From Larsenimonas salina (lineage in GTDB: Bacteria; Pseudomonadota; Gammaproteobacteria; Pseudomonadales; Halomonadaceae), in contig NZ_JAMLJJ010000003.1 of NCBI RefSeq assembly GCF_023736155.1, positions 340,084 to 404,083 on the forward strand: a DNA stretch of 64,000 nucleotides, read 5' to 3'. Position numbers and translations under genes: made by a program. Below, piece after piece: positions 52,972 to 61,837 of this stretch. The notes beneath the pieces were generated by a model. The model saw nothing but the letters and a program-made list of their open reading frames with translations. It had not been told where the DNA came from and did no database searches. How positions within the stretch are numbered: the stretch's first letter is position 1; the number at the start of each line of letters is the position of its first letter.

Positions 52972-55023
52972 TCAGGCAACGTCGTCGGTAACGATGCCGG
53001 AGTGGCGAAGCAGGGGGTCGATGCTAGGTGCACGACCACGGAAGGCTTCGAACAGCGTCGCTGCATCGCGGGCGCCACCCATTTCGAGCACGTTCTCCCG
53101 GAAGCTCTGGCCAGTCTCACGGTCGAACGTGCCGGCCTCCTCGAACGCCGAAAACGCATCGGCCGACAGCACTTCTGCCCATTTATAGCTGTAATACCCG
53201 GCTGCGTAGCCGCCGGCGAAGATATGGCTGAAACCGTGCTGGAAACGGTTCTTGTCGGCGCGCGGAGTCACGCTGACCTGATCGCGAACCTGGTTCAAGA
53301 GCGCTTGAATGGCGTCTGCCGAGGGCGCGCTCTGCTCATGGTGGAGGCGCAGATCAAACAGCGAGAATTCGATCTGGCGCATCATCTGCATGGCGGACTG
53401 GAAATTGCGCGCAGCCTTTAGCTTCTCGAACAGGTCATCGGGCAGCGGCTCGCCGGTATCGACGTGCGAGGCAATCATATCGAGCCCCTCGCGCTCCCAG
53501 CAGAAGTTCTCCATGAACTGGCTCGGCAGTTCCACCGCGTCCCAGGCGACACCGTTGATGCCGGAAACATCAGCAACGTCCTGCTTGGTCAGCATGTGAT
53601 GCAGGCCATGGCCGAACTCATGGAACAGCGTTAGCACTTCGTCGTGGGTCAAAAGCGCCGGCTTGTCGCCTACGGGGCGAGTGAAGTTGCAGGTCAGGTA
53701 CGCCACCGGCAACTGCAGGCTGCCATCGCTGCGTGTTCTGCGTACGCGACACTCATCCATCCAGGCGCCGCCGCGTTTGCCTTCACGAGCATAAAGATCG
53801 AGGTAGAAGCCTGCGATGATGTCACCCTGATCGAGAATATCGAAATAGCGAACGTCGTCATGCCACTTGGGTACGTCAGTGCGTTCTTCGAACGTCAGTC
53901 CGTACAGGCGTTCGGTGACCTTGAACAGGCCATCGACGGCCTTGGGTGCCGGAAAGTAGGGGCGAAGCTCTTCCTGAGAGATGGCGTAGCGCTGCTGGCG
54001 GAGCTTCTCGCTGACGTAGCCGATGTCCCACGCATTCAGGTGCTCGATATCAAGCTCATCGAGGGCAAACTGACGAAGCGTTGCCATGTCTTCCTGCGCC
54101 TGGGGGAGTGCGCGGTCGGCCAGGTCGATCAGGAAGTCCAGCACCTGCTGCGGGCTATCGGCCATCTTGGTGTAGAGCGAGTAATCGGCGTAGGTCTCGA
54201 AGCCGAGCATGCTCGCGAGCTCCTGACGCAGTGTGACGATCTCGCTCATGATGTGTGAGTTGTCGAATTCGCCGGCGTTCGGGCCCTGGTCGGAGGCGCG
54301 AGTGGTAAAGGCCGTATAGACCGTTTCACGAAGCGCCCGGTCGTCGGCGTAGGTGATGACCGGGTAGAAGCTCGGAAAATCGAGTGTAATGCGATACCCG
54401 TCCTTGCCCTTGGCTTCGGCATTGGCTTTAAGCGTATCGAGTCCGCTTTGGGGAATGCCCGCCAGCCGCGTGTCATCCTCAAGCTCGAGCGACCACGCCT
54501 GCGTTGCATCAAGTACGTGGTTCGAAAAAGTGTTCGAAAGCTCTGAAAGCCGCGCCTTGATCTCGCCAAAGCGCGTTTTTTGCTCGTCGGGCAGCGCGAC
54601 GCCCGCCAGACGAAAATCGCGCAGGGTATGTTCGATGGACGTCTGCTGCGCGGTCGTCAGCGTGTCGAAGTCGCTTCCGTCCTTCAGCGCCTGATAGGCC
54701 TTGAACAGCCCTTCATGCTGACCGAGCCAGGTGCCGTATGCCGAAAGCTTGGCCAAACAGGCCTGATAGGCCTCGCGAAGCTCTGGAGTGTTCATGGTGG
54801 CGTTGAGGTGTGATACCGGTGACCATGCCTGTGAAAGGCGGTCATTCAGGGTTTCCAGCGGTTTGGCAAGCGCGTCCCAGCTGTAGGTGTTCTGGGCAAC
54901 CAGTCGCTCGATCTCGGCCTTGTTGTCATCGATCAATTGATCGATGGCGGGCTCGATGTGTTCCGGGTGAATGGCCTGAAACGGCGGCAGTGTGTGGGAA
55001 TCGAGCAATGGATTGTCGGACAT
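52972..55023 (-). CDS. prlC: Oligopeptidase A (M3 metallopeptidase)
   Basis: 683 residues from ATG 55023 (SDNPLLD); the frame is open upstream but the family starts here. The zinc motif HEFGHGLHHML (HExxH) lies near residue 470, and the downstream Glu ligand is in FCWERE. It degrades cytosolic oligopeptides, including cleaved signal peptides. It is divergent from the NSS transporter. Confidence 0.96.
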   Translation of the reverse strand: MSDNPLLDSHTLPPFQAIHPEHIEPAIDQLIDDNKAEIERLVAQNTYSWDALAKPLETLNDRLSQAWSPVSHLNATMNTPELREAYQACLAKLSAYGTWLGQHEGLFKAYQALKDGSDFDTLTTAQQTSIEHTLRDFRLAGVALPDEQKTRFGEIKARLSELSNTFSNHVLDATQAWSLELEDDTRLAGIPQSGLDTLKANAEAKGKDGYRITLDFPSFYPVITYADDRALRETVYTAFTTRASDQGPNAGEFDNSHIMSEIVTLRQELASMLGFETYADYSLYTKMADSPQQVLDFLIDLADRALPQAQEDMATLRQFALDELDIEHLNAWDIGYVSEKLRQQRYAISQEELRPYFPAPKAVDGLFKVTERLYGLTFEERTDVPKWHDDVRYFDILDQGDIIAGFYLDLYAREGKRGGAWMDECRVRRTRSDGSLQLPVAYLTCNFTRPVGDKPALLTHDEVLTLFHEFGHGLHHMLTKQDVADVSGINGVAWDAVELPSQFMENFCWEREGLDMIASHVDTGEPLPDDLFEKLKAARNFQSAMQMMRQIEFSLFDLRLHHEQSAPSADAIQALLNQVRDQVSVTPRADKNRFQHGFSHIFAGGYAAGYYSYKWAEVLSADAFSAFEEAGTFDRETGQSFRENVLEMGGARDAATLFEAFRGRAPSIDPLLRHSGIVTDDVA

Positions 55024-55142
55024 GAAAGACCTCGCAGCCTGCGAAAAGATATACTCACAACAATGAGGGTGCGGCGAGCGACTTTCAATCGCACCACTCA
55101 TGACGAATCTTCAAGGCCAGAGAATTATTAAGGAAACGACCT

Positions 55143-56498
55143 ATGAGTGAAGTGGCCGAGCGCTGGGGATCACGGCGGGCGTTTATCATGGCGATGACAG
55201 GCGCGGCCGTTGGTCTTGGAAACATTTGGCGTTTTCCCTACATGACCGGTGAGAACGGCGGCGCGGCCTTTTTGATGCTGTACGTGATGTTCGTGCTGAT
55301 ACTGGGGCTTCCGGTCATGATGGCGGAAATCGCGGTCGGCCGCGCCGGACGCCGCACCCCGATGCAGGCGCTGTCGCATCTGGCGGTCAATAATCAGCGC
55401 TCGCCCCATTGGCGCTGGATCGGGCTTATGGGCGCCGTGACCGTCTTTTTCATCCTCTCGTTCTACTCGGTGGTGTCGGGGTGGTCGCTCGAGTATCTGT
55501 TCGATTCAGTGACCGGGCGTTTCGCCGGGCAGAGCGGCGCCGTGATCGGCCAGTCGTTCGAGGGCTTTCTGGCGGATCCCTTTCGGATCATCTTCAACCA
55601 CACCGTCTTCATGCTCATGACCATGACCGTGGTGGCGGCGGGTATCGGCGGCGGGCTTGAAAAGCTCAATAACGTCTTGATGCCGCTTTTGTACATTGTT
55701 CTGTTCGTGCTGGTCGGCTACGGAGCGACGACGTCCGGGTTTCAGGACGCGCTTGCCTGGCTGTTCACGCCCAATCTCAGCGTGATCACGACGTCTGTCG
55801 TGCTCAACGCCATGGGCCATGCGTTTTTCACCCTGGCGATCGGTGCGTGTGCGCTGATGGCCTATGGTGCGTACATGCCGGAACATCAGAGTCTGCCCAA
55901 GGCGGTGCTGACGGTGGCCGTGCTGGATATTCTGGTAGCTCTATTATCCGGTATCGCCATCTTTTCGGTGGTGTTTTCGCAAGGAATGGATCCGGCGTCA
56001 GGCCCGGGGCTCATGTTTGTAACGCTCCCGATCGCCTTTGCCGATCTTCCCGGCGGAAGTCTTTGGCTTGGGGCCTTCTTCCTGCTTCTGGCCATGGCGA
56101 CCTGGACGTCCTCGATCAATCTGGCCGAGCCGATGGTTGCCATGGTGAAGTCCGATCGCATGAGTCGGAGCCAGGCCGCGATGCTGGTCGGTGGCGGCGT
56201 ATGGCTTGTAGGCTTGCCCTCGGCGCTTTCGTTTTCCACGCTGAAATCCTGGTACCTCTGGGGCGATGGCAACTTCTTTGACGTCGTGACCACGGTGCCG
56301 ACCGACATCTTCCTGCCCCTGGGCGGGGCGTTGATTGCGGTCTTTGCCGTCTGGGTCATGGACAGGGACGAGGTGTTCAAGGCGCTGGGTGGCTCTAACG
56401 CCCTGTGCCAGACGTGGCTTTGGCTGACGCGATGGGTGTCGATTCCACTGGTGGTGGTGGTGCTCATGGCGCCACTGATCAAGAGCTGGCTGACCTAA
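55143..56498 (+). CDS. Sodium-dependent transporter, NSS/SNF family
   Basis: 451 residues with about 11 membrane helices, as in bacterial NSS proteins. TGAAVGLGNIWRFPYM at about residues 18-33 holds the Na1/Na2 site residues and the unwound helix 1 segment. The family takes up amino acids or related solutes with Na+. The substrate is unknown. AAGGAAACG lies ahead of the ATG. Confidence 0.92.
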   Translation: MSEVAERWGSRRAFIMAMTGAAVGLGNIWRFPYMTGENGGAAFLMLYVMFVLILGLPVMMAEIAVGRAGRRTPMQALSHLAVNNQRSPHWRWIGLMGAVTVFFILSFYSVVSGWSLEYLFDSVTGRFAGQSGAVIGQSFEGFLADPFRIIFNHTVFMLMTMTVVAAGIGGGLEKLNNVLMPLLYIVLFVLVGYGATTSGFQDALAWLFTPNLSVITTSVVLNAMGHAFFTLAIGACALMAYGAYMPEHQSLPKAVLTVAVLDILVALLSGIAIFSVVFSQGMDPASGPGLMFVTLPIAFADLPGGSLWLGAFFLLLAMATWTSSINLAEPMVAMVKSDRMSRSQAAMLVGGGVWLVGLPSALSFSTLKSWYLWGDGNFFDVVTTVPTDIFLPLGGALIAVFAVWVMDRDEVFKALGGSNALCQTWLWLTRWVSIPLVVVVLMAPLIKSWLT

Positions 56499-56544
56499 GG
56501 CGCTTCGGCGCCGCAGTGATCGAAATGAATCAGGAGAAGAGACA

Positions 56545-57075
56545 ATGGGCGTTCGTACGTTCGAAGGACACTCGCCGCAGTGCGGTGAGCGCGTATTCAT
56601 CGATGAGGCCAGTACGGTGATTGGTAATGTTGAGCTGGGCGATGACTGCTCGGTCTGGCCGACGGCGGTGATCCGGGGCGACATGCATCGCATCCAAATC
56701 GGTGCACGCACCAGCATCCAGGATGGCTGTGTGCTCCACATCACTCACGCAAGCGACTTCAATCCGGAAGGTTACCCGTTGACGATCGGTTCAGACGTCA
56801 CGGTCGGGCATCGTGCGGTGCTGCATGGCTGCACGGTGGGCGACAAGGTGCTGGTTGGCATGGGGGCTATCGTGCTGGATGGCGCCGTGGTCGAAAGTGA
56901 AGTGTTGATCGCGGCGGGCGCCATGGTGCCGCCGGGCAAGCGGCTTGAGCGGGGGTATGTCTACGCGGGCAACCCGGCCAAGGCGCTTCGCCCCTTGAAG
57001 GAAGAGGAGTACCGCTTTTTCGAGTACTCGGCCAACAACTACGTCGCGCTCAAGGATCGGTTTTTGGCGTCGTGA
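56545..57075 (+). CDS. Gamma-carbonic anhydrase family protein (YrdA-like)
   Basis: 176 residues forming a left-handed beta-helix of hexapeptide repeats (VIGNVELGDDCSVWPTAVIRG region). His ligands expected at the trimer interface are in VTVGHRAVLHGC. Close homologues are often annotated as transferase hexapeptide proteins; activity as a carbonic anhydrase is not assured. AGGAG lies ahead of the start. Confidence 0.88.
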   Translation: MGVRTFEGHSPQCGERVFIDEASTVIGNVELGDDCSVWPTAVIRGDMHRIQIGARTSIQDGCVLHITHASDFNPEGYPLTIGSDVTVGHRAVLHGCTVGDKVLVGMGAIVLDGAVVESEVLIAAGAMVPPGKRLERGYVYAGNPAKALRPLKEEEYRFFEYSANNYVALKDRFLAS

Positions 57076-57096
57076 TCGGATATCACCGCCTTTTTT
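57066..57096 (+). terminator. Terminator overlapping the gamma-CA stop codon
   Basis: GGCG + GTGAT pair with ATCAC + CGCC around CGGAT, with a TC bulge, followed by T6. The TGA stop lies within the stem. Confidence 0.75.
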
Positions 57097-57107
57097 AATC
57101 CAACCTA

Positions 57108-57153
57108 TTGTTATAGCTGTTTTTTCTGGGTCATACTCTGTTTTTTTATCCAG
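57108..57153 (+). promoter_or_regulatory. ydjM promoter with LexA (SOS) box
   Basis: The box at 57138-57153 reads CTGTTTTTTTATCCAG, fitting CTG-N10-CAG (12 of 16 with the E. coli consensus). A weak promoter TTGTTA (57108-57113), 18-base spacer, CATACT (57132-57137) would start transcription inside the box. E. coli ydjM is itself LexA-regulated. Confidence 0.7.
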
Positions 57154-57165
57154 TAGTAAACAGCT

Positions 57166-57840
57166 ATGGCAAACTTCAACACGCATCTGGGTGTGGCGAC
57201 TGTCGGCGGCGTTGTTACCGCAGGGCTCGGGTTTCAGGCGGGTCTTTGGCCCTGGACGGATGCGTTCACGGTTGCGGGGCTGGTGGCGCTCGGCGGCATT
57301 TTACCGGACATCGATTCCGACAATTCCCACGCGATTCGGTTGATGTTCACGGTGCTTGCCATTCTCGGGGTGGTGATCAGCATCGGGATGTATCAGTCGA
57401 GGTTACCGATGCCGTGGCTACTCGGGCTTGGTGCCGGGACATTTCTCGCAATACGGTATCTGGGCAGCGCCATCTTCAAGCGCTTTTCGGTCCACCGGGG
57501 GATCTGGCACTCACTATTGGCCGCCGCCGTCAGTGGCGCCGCCGTCAGTGGCTTGAGCTATCAGTTGTTCCAGCAACCGCCGACGCAGGCGTGGTGCCAT
57601 GGTGTGGCGCTGTTCGTCGGTGCCTGCATTCATCTTTTGCTTGATGAGTGCTACAGCATCGATCTGGCCGGCACCCGCATCAAGCGCTCCTTTGGAACGG
57701 CCTTCAAGCTTTTCGATTATGGCTCTCCAGCCACCGCGGTATTGATGCTGTTGGCCTTTGCCTCCCTCACGCCCTGGCTTCCACCCACCGAGGCCCTGTT
57801 GGCGCTGGTTCAGCACACCTGGTCGCTGTTTGTGACCTGA
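57166..57840 (+). CDS. ydjM: YdjM-like membrane-bound metal-dependent hydrolase, SOS-linked
   Basis: 224 residues, about five or six membrane helices. The family histidines and acidic residues appear in NFNTHLGVA, ILPDIDSD, HRGIWHS and HLLLDECYS, matching the DUF457/YdjM family. The function is unknown. A LexA box ends 12 bases before the ATG, leaving no clear Shine-Dalgarno sequence, so translation may be weak or leader-poor. It is convergent with lldR, with one base between stops. Confidence 0.82.
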   Translation: MANFNTHLGVATVGGVVTAGLGFQAGLWPWTDAFTVAGLVALGGILPDIDSDNSHAIRLMFTVLAILGVVISIGMYQSRLPMPWLLGLGAGTFLAIRYLGSAIFKRFSVHRGIWHSLLAAAVSGAAVSGLSYQLFQQPPTQAWCHGVALFVGACIHLLLDECYSIDLAGTRIKRSFGTAFKLFDYGSPATAVLMLLAFASLTPWLPPTEALLALVQHTWSLFVT

Positions 57841-57841
57841 C

Positions 57842-58621
57842 CTAGCGCGGAAGATGGGTTTGGGAGCGTCTCAGTGCCCGCTGGTTGCGCGTTTCGGCGC
57901 GCTCCATCTCCAGAATATTGTCCTCGACGAATGCCAGATGCTCATGCGCGCTGGCGCGGGCGTCGTCGGCTCGTCCTTCCAGAATCGCTTCAAGCAGGGT
58001 CCGGTGTTGCTGGATCAAGACGTCGCGCGTGCCTGGCTTTTCGAACAGAAACGCAAGATTGGCCGTGATGCTTTTTTCAAGCAGATGAAAGATGCCGCGC
58101 ACGTTATGCAGCACCAACACGTTATGCGCCGCTTCCGCGATGGCGAAGTGAAAGGCGGCATCGGCCTGCGCCTCGGACTGGGCGTGGCGCTCGCTCGAGG
58201 GGTGGTTGTAACTGTCGGTCAGGGCGTCGAAGCAGGCCTGAAGTCTGTCCCGGTCGGCCTGGGTCGAGCGGAGTGCAGCGTAATACGCGGCAATGCCCTC
58301 CATGGCCGAGCGAAATTCCAGCAAATCGAGATGAAATTCCTCGTGCCGTGCCAGCATCTCGAGCATGGGATCGTCGAACCCGCCGTTCAGGCGTTCGCTG
58401 ACAAAATTGCCCCCGCCCTGGCGACTGGTTAGAAGCCCTCGGGCCGACAGCTTTTGAATCGCTTCACGAACCGAGGGGCGTGAGACTCCGAACTGCTCGG
58501 CCAGCTCCCGCTCCGGCGGTAGTTTCTGACCCGGGAGCAGGCTGCCCTCGAGCATCATCGCTTCAAGGCGCTCGGTAATGACATCAGCCAGGCGTGGCTG
58601 GCGAAGCGGAGGATAGGCCAT
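57842..58621 (-). CDS. lldR: FadR-family GntR regulator of lactate utilisation
   Basis: 259 residues from ATG 58621; a TTG 10 codons upstream is a weaker choice. The winged HTH (ELAEQFGVSRPSVREAIQKL, residues about 39-58) is followed by an FCD ligand domain with metal-ligand histidines (HFAIAEAAHN). It is divergent from lutABC-lldP, and two FadR-type palindromes lie between, so lactate-responsive repression of that operon and of itself is expected. Confidence 0.88.
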   Translation of the reverse strand: MAYPPLRQPRLADVITERLEAMMLEGSLLPGQKLPPERELAEQFGVSRPSVREAIQKLSARGLLTSRQGGGNFVSERLNGGFDDPMLEMLARHEEFHLDLLEFRSAMEGIAAYYAALRSTQADRDRLQACFDALTDSYNHPSSERHAQSEAQADAAFHFAIAEAAHNVLVLHNVRGIFHLLEKSITANLAFLFEKPGTRDVLIQQHRTLLEAILEGRADDARASAHEHLAFVEDNILEMERAETRNQRALRRSQTHLPR

Positions 58622-58708
58622 GCGGTTCTCGCTCGATAAAGAATGGGCCAACCAGGGATCGGCAGTGGTGTCATTGTGTCAAAAGCCACAATCGGCCCAA
58701 AGGTATAA

Positions 58709-58723
58709 ATTGGTATTACCAAT
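58709..58723. promoter_or_regulatory. LldR-type operator 1 (lldR-proximal)
   Basis: ATTGGT-ATT-ACCAAT, a perfect FadR/PdhR/LldR-family palindrome, 88 bases upstream of lldR. Confidence 0.8.
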
Positions 58724-58871
58724 ATATAGTAAGGGATCTAAAGCTGACGACTGGGCAATGCCCTGTAATTGTTGATCTTTTATAGCGTTATACTAATTGA
58801 TACGCCGGCTTCGCTGACAAGGCGTTGACCGTGGTCAAGCGAAGCGCCTACCGTAACTTACACCAACTATA

Positions 58872-58888
58872 AATTGGTTTTACCAATT
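58872..58888. promoter_or_regulatory. LldR-type operator 2 (lutA-proximal)
   Basis: AATTGGT-TTT-ACCAATT, a perfect palindrome 20 bases before the lutA ATG, placed to block transcription start or early elongation. Its centre is 164 bp from operator 1. Confidence 0.82.
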
Positions 58889-58907
58889 ATCAGCCGTGGG
58901 CGTTCGG

Positions 58908-59663
58908 ATGAGCACAGTGAAGCTGTATCCCCCAAAACCGGAGAAGGTGTATTTCTTCGGAACCTGTCTGATCGATGTGTTCTATCCCGGCGCGGGGTTG
59001 GATGCTGTTTCGTTGCTTGAACGAGAAAACATCGAGGTCCTCTTTCCCGACGGCCAGACCTGCTGCGGTCAGCCGGCCTTTACGTCAGGGTATCGCGCCC
59101 AGGCCATCGACGTGGCTCGTCATCAGCTGCGTCTGTTCGACGAGCCCTGGCCGATCATCGTGCCCTCGGGCTCCTGCGGGGGAATGATGCGGCGTCATTA
59201 TCCGGAACTCTTTGACGGTCAGCCCGAAGAGCAGGTCGCCAATTCAGTAGCCGAGCGGATATTTGAGCTGACCGAATTTCTGGTACACGTCTGTCATGTT
59301 CGGCTTAAGGATCATGGCCCGGATGAGCGGGTAGCCATGCATACGTCCTGCAGCGCTCGACGAGAGATGGGCCTTGCCGATACCGGCCCGGCGCTTCTAC
59401 GTCAGTTGAGCAACGTTACTCTGGTCGAGCAGGCGCGTGCTTCGGAGTGCTGCGGGTTCGGCGGTACCTTTTCGGTCAAGCATGGCAAGGTCTCTCAGGC
59501 CATGGTTGAGGATAAATGTGCAGCGATCGAAGCGGCGCAGGCGGAGCATCTGGTCACGTCTGATTGCGGGTGTCTCATGAATATCGATGGGCACTTTAAG
59601 TACCGCAAGGCCAAGGTTCAAGGTGAGCACATTGCAAGCTATCTATGGCGGCGCAGCTCATGA
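58908..59663 (+). CDS. lutA: L-lactate utilisation protein LutA (CCG-domain Fe-S protein)
   Basis: 251 residues from ATG 58908; a GTG 4 codons earlier is possible. Two CCG (cysteine-rich) domains are seen, with CCGQPAF and CCGFGGTFS. LutA acts with LutB and LutC to oxidise L-lactate to pyruvate. Its stop overlaps the lutB start (ATGA). Confidence 0.93.
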   Translation: MSTVKLYPPKPEKVYFFGTCLIDVFYPGAGLDAVSLLERENIEVLFPDGQTCCGQPAFTSGYRAQAIDVARHQLRLFDEPWPIIVPSGSCGGMMRRHYPELFDGQPEEQVANSVAERIFELTEFLVHVCHVRLKDHGPDERVAMHTSCSARREMGLADTGPALLRQLSNVTLVEQARASECCGFGGTFSVKHGKVSQAMVEDKCAAIEAAQAEHLVTSDCGCLMNIDGHFKYRKAKVQGEHIASYLWRRSS

Positions 59664-61075
59664 GTGTAAAAACCTTCACCCCGGCAGCGTTTCACCACCA
59701 ATCGGCACAGGCGCTTTCCAACCCTCAGCTCAGGCATAACTTCCGGGGCGCCATGGATGGATTGATGGCCAAGCGTCTTGGCTCATTCGATTCGTGGGAC
59801 ATCGAGGCCCTGCGTGATCTTGGTCAGGGCATTCGTCAAAAGGCGCTGCGCTACCTTCCAGATCTTCTCGAGCAGCTCGAAGCCAACTGTCAGCGTAACG
59901 GCATTACCGTGCACTGGGCCGAGAGCGCCGACGATGCTGGCCGCGTGATCACGGAGCTTTGCAAGGCCCGCGGCGCTCAAAGCGTGATCAAGGGCAAATC
60001 GATGGTGTCCGAGGAGGTTGAGCTCAACGCCCGGCTGGCCGAGGCCGGTATCGAGGCGCTCGAATCCGATCTGGGGGAATACATCGTGCAGATGGCGGAG
60101 GAAACGCCCTCGCACATCATCATGCCGGCGATTCATAAGAACACCGCCGACATCTCGACATTGATGCATCAGCGCACCGGTACTCGTGAGACAAATGATG
60201 CCGAGGAGCTGACGCATGCCGCACGGGCGCAACTCCGCGACCGGTTTCAGACGGCCGATGTCGGCATTTCCGGGGTCAATTTCGCGGTGGCCGAAACCGG
60301 TACCCTGTGTCTGGTGGAAAACGAAGGCAATGGCCGTTTGACCACGACGGTGCCGCCGGTGCACATCGCGATCACCGGGATCGAAAAGGTGGTGGCTGAA
60401 TTCAAGGATGTACCGCCGCTTTATGCGCTTCTTACCCGTTCGGCCATCGGCCAGAACGTTACTACCTACTTCAACATGATCAGTGGCCCTCGGCGGGGCC
60501 AGGAAGTGGATGGTCCGGAAGAAGTGCATCTGGTGCTGGTCGATAATGGCCGCTCCCGTATGTATCAGGATGAGGAGTATGCCGAGACGCTTCAGTGCAT
60601 TCGCTGCGGCGCCTGCATGAACCACTGCCCGGTGTACACCCGGGTGGGTGGCCATACTTACGGTACGACCTATCCAGGGCCGATCGGCAAGATCCTGATG
60701 CCGCATCTTCTAGGGCTTAACACCACCAAAAACTTACCCACAGCCTCAAGTTTATGCGGGGCCTGTGGAGAAGTATGCCCGGTGCGCATCCCCATCCCGA
60801 AATTGCTGGTTCGGCTTCGAAACGAGGCGGTGGGCGAGGGCAAGGGCAACATCGAAGGCGCCGGCAGTGCACGTCGGCCGATGGAGGCCATGGGCTGGAA
60901 ACTGTTTTCCTGGCTGGCTCGACATCCCCGCTGCTGGCGGGTGGGAGTGCGAGTCGTGCAGGCGTGCCGTTCGGCGGTGCCGAAGCGGGTCGCGCCCTGG
61001 ACCGACAACCGAGTGCGACCGACGCCGGCTGCAACCTCGCTCAAACAACAACTGGCACAGCGGAGGCGCTCATGA
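59660..61075 (+). CDS. lutB: L-lactate utilisation protein LutB (ferredoxin-type Fe-S protein)
   Basis: 471 residues from ATG 59660, which overlaps the lutA TGA. Two 4Fe-4S motifs lie near residues 315-385: CIRCGACMNHCPV and CGACGEVCPV. The N-terminal part is the LUD domain. It passes electrons within the LutABC complex. Confidence 0.94.
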   Translation: MSVKTFTPAAFHHQSAQALSNPQLRHNFRGAMDGLMAKRLGSFDSWDIEALRDLGQGIRQKALRYLPDLLEQLEANCQRNGITVHWAESADDAGRVITELCKARGAQSVIKGKSMVSEEVELNARLAEAGIEALESDLGEYIVQMAEETPSHIIMPAIHKNTADISTLMHQRTGTRETNDAEELTHAARAQLRDRFQTADVGISGVNFAVAETGTLCLVENEGNGRLTTTVPPVHIAITGIEKVVAEFKDVPPLYALLTRSAIGQNVTTYFNMISGPRRGQEVDGPEEVHLVLVDNGRSRMYQDEEYAETLQCIRCGACMNHCPVYTRVGGHTYGTTYPGPIGKILMPHLLGLNTTKNLPTASSLCGACGEVCPVRIPIPKLLVRLRNEAVGEGKGNIEGAGSARRPMEAMGWKLFSWLARHPRCWRVGVRVVQACRSAVPKRVAPWTDNRVRPTPAATSLKQQLAQRRRS

Positions 61076-61725
61076 GTGCACGCGATCGTATCCTTTCGCG
61101 GTTGCGTGAGCGCGCCGCACCAGCGCCTACACAGTTTACTGAGCTTGATTACAGCGTCATGCATCGGCCGCTTGATGCGGCCGTGCGCAAGACCCGTTTC
61201 CTTGAATCGCTTCGTGCAGCCCGAGCCGAGGTCATCGAAACCACGGAAGCGACCTGGACGGATGCACTGGCAAAAGTGCTCGATTCACGAGAAATCACTG
61301 CGCTGGGGCTGGGCGAGATTCACCCCTGGGCGCAAGCAGCGCGGCGTGACCTAAAGGACGGCCGCCGGCGGCTGGTGTCGTTTGCGTCGGTTAAAGGGCG
61401 TGAGGCATTCGAGCGTCTCGAGGCGGGTCTGACGTCATCCTGCGGTGCCATTGCAGAGACCGGTTCGGTCTGTCTTTGGCCTGACGCTGATGAACCCCGA
61501 AGCCTGAGTCTGATTCCGCCTGTCCACATTGTGGTGGTCGATGAACGCCACATTTACTCGAGCTTTTTCGAGCTGCAATCGGCTCAGTCCTGGCACAAGG
61601 GGTTGCCCAGCAATGCGTTGCTGATTTCGGGGCCGAGCAAGACCGCTGACATCGAACAGACGCTGGTGTTCGGGGCGCACGGCCCGAAAGCGCTGGTCGT
61701 GCTCTTGATCACACGGTCTGACTGA
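61072..61725 (+). CDS. lutC: L-lactate utilisation protein LutC (LUD domain)
   Basis: 217 residues from ATG 61072, overlapping the lutB stop (ATGA). The LUD-domain segment AIAETGSVCLW and IPPVHIVVVDERHI are visible. The frame is open further upstream within lutB, which is not part of LutC. Confidence 0.93.
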   Translation: MSARDRILSRLRERAAPAPTQFTELDYSVMHRPLDAAVRKTRFLESLRAARAEVIETTEATWTDALAKVLDSREITALGLGEIHPWAQAARRDLKDGRRRLVSFASVKGREAFERLEAGLTSSCGAIAETGSVCLWPDADEPRSLSLIPPVHIVVVDERHIYSSFFELQSAQSWHKGLPSNALLISGPSKTADIEQTLVFGAHGPKALVVLLITRSD

Positions 61726-61837
61726 TTTCCGGCCAGGCTGCCATGGCCATCCAATTCCAACGGCAGCAGCACGTTTCTATCACGCAGCACAATAATCACA
61801 ACCAAGGCAGCGGCCTTATAGATCAGGAAGCGAAGTT

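Noticed and set aside
60735..60745. DnaA-box-like TTACCCACA inside lutB
   Set aside because: A single one-mismatch site within coding sequence with no cluster; expected by chance.
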